Origin: Alentia gelatinosa
Taxonomy: Eukaryota; Annelida; Polychaeta; Phyllodocida; Polynoidae
NCBI GenBank assembly: GCA_950022655.1
Contig: OX465583.1
Coordinates: 68,955,152-69,019,151 of the forward strand
Length of the DNA stretch: 64,000 nt
Direction of reading: 5' to 3'
A program made the position numbers and the translations under genes. Each line of letters opens with the position of its first letter. The stretch's first letter is position 1. The notes beneath the pieces are model-generated. The model had not been told where the DNA came from. It ran no database searches and worked only from the letters and a program-made list of their open reading frames with translations. Of this stretch, positions 22,086 through 31,903 are shown piece by piece.

Positions 22086-22632
22086 AAAGCCCAATCAAGT
22101 TGTCGGCAACAAACGGACAGTAATTTGTCTCAGGCGAGGCATCCTAAAGAAGTCGAACTAGTCGGTGGATGTAGGACATCTAGACAAGGGTCAGGCAATG
22201 ATTAGTGAAGCCCCCCCCCCCTCTTCTTGAGATGCTATTTTGTTGCCGATGAGTTGTTGTTTGATGTTCTTAAATCACTCGCCAAAAATTTTGATAAATC
22301 CAGTCAGCGACAACAGAATGTTGGTAAATTGATTCGGTGGCCGACATGGGCCCAGGGGTTACATAATTTACCTGCGACAAGTTCACTTACTCGTATACGA
22401 TTTGGGAACTACAATAGAACCCCGCGTAAGCGGACACCCTCCGTTCCGGGCAAAAGTGTCCGCTAACGCGGGGTGTCCGCTTACGCGAGGTTAAAATAAA
22501 CATCTAATAGAGGGAACCGTTCCGAGCAAAGGTGTCCGTTAACGCGGGGTGTCCGCTTATGCGGGGTGTCCGTTAGGCGGGGTTCTACTGTAATTGTTCA
22601 GCCCCGAATCAGTAGATGGGTATTGGACTTAA
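22086..22632. mobile_element. AAGCCCAAT MITE, host of a nested MITE
   Basis: Begins AAAGCCCAATCAAGTTGTCG (internal deletion after the terminus) and ends at TATTGGACTTAA. It is split by an unrelated element at 22410-22592. It shares its terminal TTAA with the next copy. Confidence 0.75.
22410..22592. mobile_element. CAGTAGAACCCCGC MITE, complete nested copy
   Basis: TACAATAGAACCCCGCGTAA to GGCGGGGTTCTACTGTA, 183 bp including TA at both ends. Interior GGTGTCCGCTTACGCG units alternate with GTTCCGRGCAAARGTGTCCG. A TA duplication fits Tc1/mariner/pogo relatives (inference). Confidence 0.8.
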
Positions 22633-23034
22633 GCCCAATGCCCATCTACAAACTAACGGTTGAACGATTAGTTCTCAAATCGTATAGGAGCCGTTGAACT
22701 TGTCTCAGGCAAATTACATAATACCTCAGCCTGTGTCGTCCACCCAACCAGGCGCAATTTCCCAACGTTCCGTTGTTAGCAACTGGATGTATCAACATGT
22801 TGATAAACATTTGATCACCAATTCAAGAACATAGAAACAACAACTCATCAGCGACAAAATGACATCTGAAGGAGGTGGTTTATTAATCGGTGGCTCACCC
22901 TTGCTTAGCTGTCCTACATCTACCGACTACGGCCGACTCCGTTAGGATGGCTTGGCTGAGACAAATTACCGTCAGTTTGTCGCCGACAAAGGTAAATAAA
23001 TGTTCTGAAATCGGTAGATGTGTATTGGGCTTAA
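22629..23034. mobile_element. AAGCCCAAT MITE, near-complete copy
   Basis: TTAAGCCCAATGCCCATCTA on the left and GGTAGATGTGTATTGGGCTTAA on the right, about 406 bp. Inverted relative to the copy at 37890 in its interior order. 23035-23351 is unassigned. Confidence 0.8.
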
Positions 23035-23699
23035 CGTTGCAGGTCATGGGGAGTGTGCTCTATGGTCTATGATGCGGTATGGCGGGCGTACCCCTCGGTG
23101 ATGGGGTCACCAGTGTATGGGCTCCCGACTCCCCGACGCCTTACTCCTTGAACAACGCAATTAGCTTGGCATTTCGCCAGTCTGACCCCGAGTCAGGTAT
23201 GAGTGAGTGAGCAGTCACTCCTCCCTCACAACTACTCACAACACAATTAGCTGGCTACAATGAGAAGCTCCACGAATCAAGCCTCATCCTACCCCGACCT
23301 ATTCGTCCGGCAGCCAGGATGAATGAGATCAGTAGTGTTGTGGTCTTGGTTAGACTTGCTCAGGCCTTTGATTATGAGCATTCATTAAATCATTAAACAC
23401 AATCAGAATAAAGTTCATTATAGTATGTATCCTTCTCTGACTGCCCCATCAATCGAAGACTTGTCCACTATGAACGCAATCTCCTGTTTATGGCCCCAAG
23501 CTGCTCCCTGTAACCCTATACCTCCTCCTACCCCTACCCCTCCCCTCCTGCAGCTCCCTGGCTGCCTGTGTTGTCATAGCAATAAATTTCGCCTGCTCCT
23601 GACTGTGACCCGATTGAGATCAAAGTGATAGGTTATCAATCTCCCAGCAGATCTCCTGACCACTAGCAAGGAAATCTGTATGGAAAGTGTTTTTTGTTT

Positions 23700-24660
23700 T
23701 TTTTTTAGGTTTTTTATTTACCCTGGAGTGGTCACCTAGGACTGTGATCAGTCCTATCTTCCGGTGGCTCCAGCCAATGGTTTACCTTCCGCAGGATGCC
23801 TACTGAGTAAGCTTACAATTTGGCGGTCTTAAGAGATTTCTGCAGTTTCGGATGTTCTATATACATGATAATACAAATAACTTAAGAAGCTAAAGATAGT
23901 TACAATAATATGACAGTACAACCTATCTTAGTAGGACCTTTTAGGCACCATCTGGCCTTACTGATATGGTTATCACAAAGTCATTCAATACAGGCAGTAC
24001 ATGGATTAGTATACAGTAATGTTTGGGTTGGGTTCCTTAGTTAGGACAGAGGACCCGTAATTGGGATTCAATAGTGCTGTATTTTGTCTCTATCGATTCT
24101 TTTTAGGGCGGAGGTGAAATCATCCTCTGTATCAGTTTGTCTGAGTGCAGGGCTTAACTTGTTCCAGGCGGTTGCTGCTTTAAAGTTTACAGATTCCTTA
24201 TATTTGTTGGTACGAATTTGGTGTTTGATTTTCAGCACAGGTCCGTCGTGGATGCGAGTCTGGCGGTTTTGGTCTTGGAGGTTATGGGGGATTTTGCTGC
24301 GTTTATATGCTAATTTTAGGAGTTAATTAATTTTGAATGTTTTATGTAGGATGTTTGTCGGGATATGCTGGTTGGCGTTGTAGCAAATTCTTAGAGCTTT
24401 GTTTTGGCTACGCTGTAGCCGGGTTAGTAGGGTACTTTGGGTGTTGTGTGTTAATATCCCGCCGTAGTCCAGGTAGGGCAAGGTTTTTGTTTTGTAAATC
24501 GTTATTGCCTGCTGTCTGGTTAAATATTTTCGTATATATGCAAGTAAATAGTTTTTATGTGCGACTTTTTTTAGTGTACTCCTGAGGTGGGTTGAGTAAC
24601 TTAGGGTGCGGTCGAGTGTTACTCCTAGATACTTGAAGTTGGAGACTTCATCCAGTTGGG
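23700..24660 (-). mobile_element. 5'-truncated non-LTR retrotransposon (LINE)
   Basis: Reading the minus strand, the C-terminal coding end, a 3' UTR of about 350 bp and an A-rich tail (T-runs at 23700-23720 on +) are present. The paralogous MITE copy at 35243-35669 lacks the insert, so both junctions are visible: host sequence GGAAAGTG before and GGAATACTGG after. Little or no target duplication is seen, consistent with CR1/L2-like elements. Confidence 0.85.
24068..24657 (-). pseudogene. LINE reverse transcriptase C-terminus, broken
   Basis: This is the distal part of the reverse transcriptase of a jockey/CR1/L2-type LINE, the enzyme that copies the element's RNA at a nicked genomic target. 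No initiation codon exists because the insertion is 5'-truncated. The conceptual product starts LDEVSNFKYLGVTLD, the conserved motif just after the RT catalytic palm (YADD box not included), followed by QAITIYKTKTLPYLDYG and QNKALRIC in the thumb region, and a C-terminal WNKLSPALRQTDT segment. One in-frame stop lies at about 24321-24325 (after KTFKIN). The natural stop is at 24068-24070. It is about 195 codons long versus about 900 for an intact ORF2. Inactive; homology is recognised from motifs, not a search. Confidence 0.85.
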
Positions 24661-24850
24661 AATACTGGCATTAAACAGCACCAGAAATCTAACACCATTA
24701 CCGATTGTACCAGTCCCTGTATCCCAGCGAGGAGGATATCAATAGTATGCAGGGACTGAAGCCAGTCTAGGTCCCGGCTTGAGGACTGCCTCAGCAGCGG
24801 GCAGAGGATCATCACCGATATATAGTTAGGAACCACCGACGGACCTTTAC

Positions 24851-25680
24851 CTCTGCTAAAGCCCAATACCCATCTACCGATGCAGGATTGAACGATTAGT
24901 TCCCAAATCGTACAGGAGTCGGTGAACTTGTTGCATGCAAATTACGTATCCTCTCGCTCTGCCAACGCCCATCCATGAGAGGGGGTGGTAGGTGTTAATC
25001 CTAAGCAAATCAGTCTACACTTACGATTATGTGCCCCGGCCGACGGAGTTAGGATTTGAAAACTATTTCCTTAGAAGGAGCATTTACATTTTTGTCTATA
25101 TCTCCCTTAATAATTGACCAATATTCACAATATATTAAAGAAATACTGATCATGACCTTCTCATTCCAGATCTGAAGAGTCTTGAACTCAGATATTTAGT
25201 GGGGAAAGTTATATAGGCTTAATAGACCTGAAACGACACCTCTAACATCATAATTTCTGACCTATTGCTTTGGCAATTGCCCCGGGAAATATTCGTCAAA
25301 AAACGATTCTCCCACCAGTTCTCCTACAAACGGTCGAATTTCTATATAATAGTTATAATGATAATAATGTCTCACAAGTATAGCACATGTATGTAAGGGT
25401 ACAAAAATCGGTCTCGAGACCACTAATCGCTGGGGGAGCACAGAAACCACACGATCTGTGTGTGGCATCCCCCCTAGAGGCCTCACTCAGCGATTAGTGT
25501 AGGTACTCTGTCGGCCCCTGTTCATGTTCCTTTGTCGCCGACTGGATTTATCAACATATATGTTGATAAACTTTTGGCCACTGATTTAGGAACATAGAAA
25601 CCACAACTTGTCGGCGACAAAAGAACATATAAAGGACGTGGTTCACTTATCGTTGCTGTCCTACATTCATATAGCATTCG
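24851..25680. mobile_element. AAGCCCAAT MITE split by foreign sequence
   Basis: 24851-24980 is one end (AAAGCCCAATACCCATCTAC, GATTAGTTCCCAAATCGTA). 25500-25680 resumes the interior (CCTTTGTCGCCGACTGGATT, CAACTTGTCGGCGACAAAAG). The intervening block of about 515 bp is unrelated; its right part is a hairpin with CCACTAATCGCTG / CAGCGATTAGTG arms (25410-25495). Confidence 0.6.
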
Positions 25681-25862
25681 GCATCAAACTCATCTAGAAC
25701 GACGACTTTGACCAAACCTTGTTGGTTTCTTCATTTTGGTCAAAGTCATTGTTCTCTGACTCGTTTGAATGCTATGTCATATACATTCGGCCGTCGCCTC
25801 ATTCCTATCACTCCGCATCAAACTCATGGAAAACGACGACTTTGACCAAAATTTGTTGGTTT
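25650..25862. repeat. Double hairpin, AACGACGACTTTGACCAAA arms
   Basis: ACGACGACTTTGACCAAA and TTTTGGTCAAAGTC form an inverted repeat at 25701-25750. The ACGACGACTTTGACCAAA arm then recurs at 25832. A CATTCGGCCGTCGCCTCATT tip lies between. Confidence 0.6.
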
Positions 25863-25865
25863 CTT

Positions 25866-26167
25866 CTTTTTATCCTACCCCTAATATAAAATCCCATATG
25901 CTTAACAGTTTCCGTATGCCATGCTGACTGGCATACAGAGTTTTATACACCACTAGTGGCATACAGAATTGTTATAAAGTAATATTCCAAAATCAAGGAG
26001 GTAGGTAGGATAAAATAAAAACCTGATTCATCTTAATCTTGGCCACCGCATGCCACTCCTGAAGTTTTGACTCCAGACTTCACTCGGCTTCGCCTCATGA
26101 AGTCACTGTGCCAAACTCCAGTCGTGGCATACGGTGGCCAAGATTAAAACTCATCCAGTTTTACGAT
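25866..26167. mobile_element. TTTATCCTACCCC MITE plus hairpin
   Basis: Left end TTTATCCTACCCCTAATA; right end GGTAGGTAGGATAAA at about 26008. Then a hairpin (ACCGCATGCCACTCCTG / GTCGTGGCATACGGTGG) has the tip CACTCGGCTTCGCCTCATGA. A near-identical arrangement lies at 51349-51624. Confidence 0.75.
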
Positions 26168-26440
26168 AAGAACCCTCCGTCTGGGAGGCTGGAGACCCCG
26201 CCTCGCTCTCACTCAGCCTACTTCCGGCTTCTGACCCGTGCTGCCACCTGGGGGCAAGGGTCGGCGTCAACTACCGCCCCCGATCCACCAGGTGGCGCCC
26301 CGCAGCGACCCCTAGCGGCGTCAGGTGTGACCTGACCCCGCGTGGGGGCACTTCAGACACGGAAATGGAATCTCTTCTGACGGGAAGCCGACTGAAGCAC
26401 TCCTAGCGGCAGATGGGGGCAGATGTCTTCCTTCTGGTAC
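26168..26440. promoter_or_regulatory. GC-rich single-copy block with CTCF-like sites
   Basis: CCACCAGGTGGCGC at 26285-26298 matches the CTCF core consensus CCASYAGRKGGCRS at all 14 positions; CCACCTGGGGGCAA lies 37 bp upstream. CTCF binds such sites in bilaterians to organise chromatin. A function here is inferred. 26441-26762 is unassigned. Confidence 0.35.
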
Positions 26441-26762
26441 CCACAAGGTGTCGTTTTAGATCGGGACGCCTGTACCGGTGTATTTTTTGGTTTGAAAGTT
26501 TTTATGATCAAATTCTGGTACACATGTACACCAGTTCTACCATTTGACATAATGAGTGACTACATTATTTACTTGACTTATTACTTCTACCACCACCAAA
26601 AATACTACCCAAAAAAAGAAAAAAAAAGTTGCAATTGCTACTACATCATTGTCATCATGCAAGATAAAACATAACACAACGATCACATAACACAAGGGTC
26701 AGTTAACCCTCTTCAAGATTACATTGCTTGTTTCAGGACCAGCTTAAATATGGCCATACCCA

Positions 26763-27527
26763 GCGTTCACATTAGAAGATCAAATAGGTGGCTACTGTAG
26801 ATCGTCAGCCAAATAGTCGCCAGGTGGTGACAATGTCCACCGCAGAAGTCGACGACTATAAGTTTTCACATAATTGCCGCCAGTGTAGAGAACTAATTCA
26901 AACCAGCTTGAAAAAGTCACCGGCATCAGAGTTTGACCAGTAGTCGGTGGTGCCAAGTTGCGTAATCCGACATAATCCGACAATCTGCAGTCGCCACACG
27001 CTTGACATTTAAAGCCTGCCCCCACCTACCACGATTCTGGTTCCGATTGACCTTACGACGGCCTTCCCGACACCATTCCGATTGTAGCGTGAGGTCTGGC
27101 AAAATCGTGGTAGGTGGGACAGGTTTCTGCGATTCCGTCTACGACAGCTCACGATAGGCTGCTATAAAATCGCCAATCGTAGAGGTCCCGATAATTTCCA
27201 ACATGTTGGAAATTTCGTAGCCTGTCATAGAGTATTGTAGCAGCCGCTGGTTTCGTCGTGGAGCTATCGTGACCATAGTTTATGTTATTGGTCCTCCCAA
27301 GGCGTTGCCACGCTCTACGATTTCAAACTATTGGACCTATCGGGGACCTCCCGATAGGTCACGATTTCCGCATTTCAAATCGTAGCGATCGGGAAGCATG
27401 TCGTGGCATATCGTGGTAGGTGGGGGTCCCCTCTTACACTGGGCGACTTATAGACATTTAAGGCCCAAAGTTGTCAGGCAGTCCATAAAGCAAGAATCGC
27501 CAATCAGAATCGTCTAGTGTAAACACT
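26763..27527. mobile_element. GTTTACACTA MITE containing a nested MITE
   Basis: Ends CGTTCACATTAGAAGATC and GAATCGTCTAGTGTAAAC are inverted. The interior is interrupted at 27018-27427 by another element. Confidence 0.65.
27018..27427. mobile_element. MITE with CCCCCACCTACCACGAT ends
   Basis: A 410-bp element; CCCCCACCTACCACGAT on the left and ATCGTGGTAGGTGGGGG on the right. An internal inverted AACATGTTGGAAATTT palindrome lies near 27200. Confidence 0.8.
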
Positions 27528-27540
27528 AGATAAAGAGGGG

Positions 27541-28207
27541 GGTCCACCAACCACGACAAGGCTACAACAATTGCTTCCCGAAAAGGTCCACAATTGGCCT
27601 ACGAATGGAGGCCTTGTCGTGGTTGGTGGACCCCAGTTCCAAACAGGAATCTATGACAAGGCCATGACAAGGCCATGATTCGAAGCTTGTTCGGAGCCTT
27701 CCGACAAGGCTACGGCAATATCGATCATGTTCGGACCCTTGTTGTGGAGTGTCATGGCATGTCGGAAGTGTGTCGCAGAGGTCTACGATAGGCGTCCACC
27801 AACCACGATAAGGCTATGACAATGGCATTCTGACAAGGTCCATGACAGGCCTACGATTGGAGGACTTGTCGTAGCCTTGTCCTGGTTGGTGGACCCCAGT
27901 TCCAGACAAAAGTCTACGACAAGGCCACAACAGGCTGCGACTGGGAAGCTTGTCGTGAGCCTTCCGACAAGGTTACGACAAAATCGAACATGTTCGATTT
28001 TTCCTATGACCTTTGTCATGGAGTGTCATGGCGTGTTGGGAGCGTGTCGCAGAGGTCTACGATAATTAATTTTGATGGAGCGTGCACTTCCCAACACGCC
28101 CCAACAACGCTGTTGTAAAGCCCCCCTTCTCACGACAAGGCTGCGACAAGGTGCCGATAGGAACTTTCTTGTCGGCTCTTGTCATAGCCTTGTCTTGGTT
28201 GGTGGAC
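27541..28207. repeat. Overlapping copies of GTCCACCAACCACGACAAGG MITE
   Basis: Three partial copies occur in series. Pairs of GTCCACCAACCACGAYAAGG and its complement frame 27542-27633 and 27788-27893, and a third right end closes at about 28206; each is followed by CCCAGTTCCARAC. A separate copy lies at 55829-56082. 28208-28540 is unassigned. Confidence 0.7.
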
Positions 28208-28540
28208 GCCACCCTTTAGTCTCAAGTACTTCCTGGTTTGGGCGTTTCCCGATCGTAGCGCCTCTGTCGGTGGTGGGGGCGGTGAGCTGCTCAGGTAATT
28301 AGTGATAACCTGCGTTAATACAAATAACCGTGATGGAGGAGACGGGGTCGTCCCGCAGCACGGCCGGATTACGGGTATTGTATACAGGGAATGAAGCCCC
28401 GGCCAAATGGCCAATTCGTCTTGTGCAAGGTGGCCGCCTAATAAACTCCGCCATGTTGTAGCGTTGTGCAGCATACGGAGGCTTGAGAAACCCCAGTCGG
28501 AGCGGCTGGAACCAGGGTATGAGCAGAATATAGAAAGACA

Positions 28541-28672
28541 TGGTTAGTGTGTCTGAATGGAATCTGTTCAGAGATATTTTGGCCAGAAATACTCACCGAA
28601 CTTGAAGAATGAGGTGAGTATTTCTGACCAAAATATCGAGGAACAGATGGAATTCAGACACACTCACTATGT
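28541..28672. mobile_element. 132-bp hairpin MITE
   Basis: Arms of about 57 bp: TTAGTGTGTCTGAATGGAAT...GAAATACTCACC and the near-perfect complement, loop about 15 bp. Confidence 0.75.
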
Positions 28673-28675
28673 CTT

Positions 28676-28691
28676 TTTATTATTATTATTA

Positions 28692-28746
<55 letters not shown>
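28676..28746 (+). repeat. (TTA)n microsatellite
   Basis: About 23 TTA triplets with one ATC interruption. Directly follows the hairpin MITE. Confidence 0.95.
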
Positions 28747-28749
<3 letters not shown>

Positions 28750-28769
28750 CTTAGAAATCATTAAAAATG

Positions 28770-29110
28770 CCATTCTACAACTCACTAAATAGAAGAATTA
28801 GTGGGAGACAACTAGGAGCAGATGGTATGTTCATCATTGATGAATTAGCCTGCAGTTATAAATAAATAACAATTACAAGGTTTGAGTTAAATTCAGTCTA
28901 TGAATAGTTTTCTTTATCTCACCCCTGGTATTTTTTCTCCATAGACTTAACATTGGGAACTTGTATACAATGCCCATGAGATATCCAGGTAAATATCCGA
29001 TGGGGGGTTATGTCACAAATGTTAGCAAATTAATCAATGTGAAGGGTGAGATGAATTCAGAAACCCATTCAAGTTTGGGGTCAGAGCTCGATCCCATCTC
29101 ATTTGAATCG
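28770..29110. mobile_element. Dispersed repeat followed by TTTATCTCACCCC MITE
   Basis: 28770-28912 is a copy of the block at 4045-4175. 28913 begins TTTATCTCACCCCTGG, with a right end GGGTGAGATGAATTC at 29044-29057 and a truncated hairpin after it (CAGAGCTCGATCCCATCT). Same family as 33887 and 35959. 29111-29640 is unassigned. Confidence 0.65.
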
Positions 29111-29640
29111 CTACATACAGACACTCTTGATTCATTTTCAGATATCTGTTTATAATTGAATACATATCAAAATGGCTTGCAGACTTGCCTATATACTATA
29201 GCATAACCTGCAATAGCTGTGTTTCTATTCTTTGAGTTTATGACTATTTGCGCTGTTAGTGTATCGGATACAAGCCAATTTATTCTTTTTGTAGGTTGTT
29301 TCTACTTTCGTCTAAATATAGCTGGTGATATATATCTCAGTATAGCAAAAAGCTCTAAGTTCCCAGCTGGCTTTACATTTAGAGTACTGACCTAGCAAGT
29401 AATGGTCACACTCTTTTTCAGAACTCCGCGGCGTCATTATTCAACTCTTGCAAGAGATATACCGTCCAGCGAAAAAGAAAACACATTTGTTCTTGTAATT
29501 CTTTTTAGAAAGCACCACATTTCCTAGAAAGTATAACGCCTCTATCAACATTCGCAAATAAATCACATTCTGTGGCTCTATTCCGTAACTCCACTTTGGA
29601 TTATCTAAAAAGTTATATCTAAAATATGGCCAAATTCTGT

Positions 29641-29848
29641 CTAAAGGCCCGTTTCCATTGACCAACAAAAACGGTGTAGATTTTCTGTGTTCTCCCAATA
29701 GCCTATTTACATTTGGCGTCAGCAGTGCTAAAGGTCCCTTGGTGGTTCCTGATCATGACTGTATATCGATGATGGCCAATGTAAATGGGCTTTTAGGAGA
29801 ACACAAAAAATCCACACCTTTTTCGTCGGCCAATAGAAACGGGCCTTA
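29641..29848. mobile_element. MITE, AAGGCCCGTTTCC family, best 208-bp copy
   Basis: AAAGGCCCGTTTCCATTGAC to CCAATAGAAACGGGCCTTAA, with about 54-bp inverted ends around a centre of about 100 bp. It serves as the reference for the terminal unit that forms the large array at 57423-58904. 29849-30178 is unassigned. Confidence 0.8.
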
Positions 29849-30178
29849 AGTGGTTTTTTTGTGGGTTTTTTTCTGCTGCGAGTTAGCGAGTGGGGAATGT
29901 ATAATCTGAGGTGAAACACCGCTGACACAGTGGAAGCTCAGTACCGTTAGACTCACGTATGAAGAGATTATCCTTAGATAAAGTCTCCAACTTGCTCCAG
30001 CTGGGAGAAGCCCGGGCGAGCTGCAGGGGCCAGCTGTCCGAGTCATCATTCATGCCCAGTCGGTGATTGTTGCCGCCCCTCCTCGAGCCCCGCGTGTTTA
30101 CACTGTCTAAGATGTGGGGTCCCGCGGCGCCAACGTTCACCGCGAGAAAAACTGCCCTGGCCCGGCCAGAAATAGCGG

Positions 30179-30440
30179 CTAGCGGCGGGCGGCGGGCGGC
30201 GGGCGGCGGGCGGCGGGCGGCGGGCGGCGGGCGGCGGGCGGTGTACGGCGGTATGACAGCATGCGGAGGCGGGCGGCGGGCGGTGGGCGGCGGGCTGAGG
30301 GCTGAGGGCTGAGGGCGGAGGGCGGTGGGCGGAGGGCGGCGGGCGGAGGGCGGTCAACGGCGGACGGTTTACGGCGGTGTACGGCGGGCGGCGGGCAGCG
30401 TAAGGCGGGCGGCGGACGGCGGGCGGCGGGCGGGCGGTTC
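30179..30440 (+). repeat. GGCGGGC tandem tract, G-quadruplex prone
   Basis: Repeats of GGCGGGC with variants (GGCTGAGGGC, GGACGGTTTACGGCGG). Many regularly spaced GGG runs could form G-quadruplexes on the + strand. It lies 390-650 bp upstream of the 358-codon gene. The long minus-strand Pro/Ala/Arg frames here are repeat artefacts. Confidence 0.85.
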
Positions 30441-30826
30441 TCGTAGTTCCTCGGTGTGTAACAGCCCAGACTCTGAGGGGTGCTGGGAGCAGCTCGCCCC
30501 ACTGGAGGCACTCCCTGAGTGACTCACAAAAAGAGGCACCTGTTGGCACAGTGACTAATGGCCGGCCGTGAGTAGCGTGTCGGTCGGTGACGTGTCGGCG
30601 GGGGACGTCACGCGGGGGAAGCCACTGCTGAAGCCACAAATTGGCGACGTGGACCACAACAATGTTTTTCAGCACCACCTCACAGGTAGTACCCGGGACA
30701 AACAGCCCAGTGGACTAGAGCTGCTACACCAGGTCGGACAGACTGACGGACCATGTGGTACACCAAGACAGCCCCACCATGTATGTGATTATATAAGTGT
30801 GTTCTTGGAGTTAAACCACCAACACC
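30441..30826 (+). promoter_or_regulatory. Putative promoter and 5' leader of the 358-codon gene
   Basis: A GC-rich region with a TATA-like TTATATAAG at 30789-30797, only 30 bp before the start codon, which would imply a very short leader; an upstream GC-box-type start site is equally possible. A 90-codon frame (30568-30840) overlaps the gene start in another frame and is probably leader sequence. Confidence 0.3.
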
Positions 30827-31903
30827 ATGGAGAACCTTGATGGAGACCTCCCTCTAGCGGTGACGATCCTCCTACGTCGTATGCGCAGTGACCCGGGACA
30901 GCGGCTGACGTACGAGATGACCGGGGACGGGTGCAGCACGACCCTACAGCTCACCTGGACCAGCCTCACCTGCCCGGGGTGTCAGGGCGCCCTGTGCCCG
31001 GGCCGGCCCCGCCCGCACCCCGCCCGCCGCCCGCCCAGACCCCACAGCTGGGCCATGGGCGGGGCCTTCTCCTACAGCTCCCCGGAGGAGGAAGACGGCA
31101 GCCTCTCGCCATTCAGCCCGGGGTTAAGCTCCACGGGGGAGTCCGGAGAGGAGGAGGAGGAGATACTGGAGGAGAGGGAGGAGGCACTGGAGGAGTTTGA
31201 GGAGGACACTGGAGAGGAGGAGGAGGAGGAGGCGCTCTCAGAGAGCAGTGTGATTACATGCTGGAGGAACCCTGATATCGCCCCACACTCAGCGGTCAAA
31301 GAGGGACCCCCCTGGAGGAGGGTTACAGGGGTAAACCTCCGGGCGCCAGTCAACAGGAGGCTTGGTGATACAACCAGGAGTTGCTCCGAGTCAGAGCTGG
31401 AGTCAGAGGACCACAGTACCACCACAACCACTACCACCACCACCGACTACTGCTCCCCTGACCTAGATTCAGAGACCGACTCTAAATACAGCTCCTGTAT
31501 GGACTCCGGGCTGTGCCTGGAGGAGTCCCGTACCCCGCGGCCTCTCCCCGACCTCCTCGACCCTCCCCCGCCTCCTCCTGTTGCTGCTGCTCCTCCGGCG
31601 GAAGCGGAACCGTCGCGGCGGGGGCGGGGGACCGTGGAGGAGCGCGGGGTGCAGACGGAGGAGGACGGGGGGTCGCGCCTGGTGAAGCGGTGCCACGCGG
31701 TGTGGGCCGCCCTGGAGCAGGTGTACGTGTACTACGACGACAAGGAGAGCGTGCTGCGGGTGTCGGAGGTGGACAGCGGGCAGGTGGTGGTCGACGCCCG
31801 CCGTACTGAGGCCTCACTCCGATACCTGCGGAATGCGGAGGGCCAGACGCTCAGAGTGGTGCTGGAGATCGTGTGGGTGGGGATTAAGGGTAGTGGACTG
31901 TGA
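30827..31903 (+). CDS. Uncharacterised 358-aa acidic, low-complexity protein
   Basis: I do not recognise the family. The start is well supported: CACCATGG is an ideal initiation context, and an in-frame TAA lies at 30812-30814. Layout: residues 1-47 form a compact module (DLPLAVTILLRRMRSDPGQR..LQLTW); residues 48-60 have a CPGCQGALCPG cysteine cluster; a basic/proline stretch follows; residues 104-141 are Glu-rich; residues about 199-207 are a threonine run; residues 245-259 are Pro/Ala-rich; and the last 75 residues (from RLVKRCHAVWAALEQVYVYY) alternate hydrophobic and polar residues like a beta-rich domain ending VWVGIKGSGL. No signal peptide or membrane segment. Intronless within the window. 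Its 3' end is tandemly duplicated downstream. It could be a whole gene, one large exon or a retrocopy; coding is inferred from length, start context and non-repetitive ends. Confidence 0.6.
   Translation: MENLDGDLPLAVTILLRRMRSDPGQRLTYEMTGDGCSTTLQLTWTSLTCPGCQGALCPGRPRPHPARRPPRPHSWAMGGAFSYSSPEEEDGSLSPFSPGLSSTGESGEEEEEILEEREEALEEFEEDTGEEEEEEALSESSVITCWRNPDIAPHSAVKEGPPWRRVTGVNLRAPVNRRLGDTTRSCSESELESEDHSTTTTTTTTTDYCSPDLDSETDSKYSSCMDSGLCLEESRTPRPLPDLLDPPPPPPVAAAPPAEAEPSRRGRGTVEERGVQTEEDGGSRLVKRCHAVWAALEQVYVYYDDKESVLRVSEVDSGQVVVDARRTEASLRYLRNAEGQTLRVVLEIVWVGIKGSGL

Larger units (their letters stand above)
23352..24779. mobile_element. AGACTTGC-ended MITE (Mutator-like?), filled by a LINE
   Basis: Ends AGACTTGCTCAGG (23352) and GAAGCCAGTCT (24779). 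The interior is the reverse complement of 35243-35669 except for the LINE at 23700-24660. Flanks GGTCTTGGTT and GGTCCCGGCT resemble a decayed 10-11 bp target duplication, which is typical of Mutator-like elements (inference). A CTATACCTCC-type pyrimidine tract gives a spurious frame at 23425-23628. Confidence 0.7.

Noticed and set aside
30046..30678. 210-codon minus-strand Pro/Ala/Arg frame upstream of the gene
   Set aside because: A translation of the GGCGGGC tract; alternate frames and the other strand are equally open.
31072..31817. Minus-strand frames opposite the 358-codon gene
   Set aside because: Mirror frames of Glu/Pro-rich codons in a GC-rich gene.
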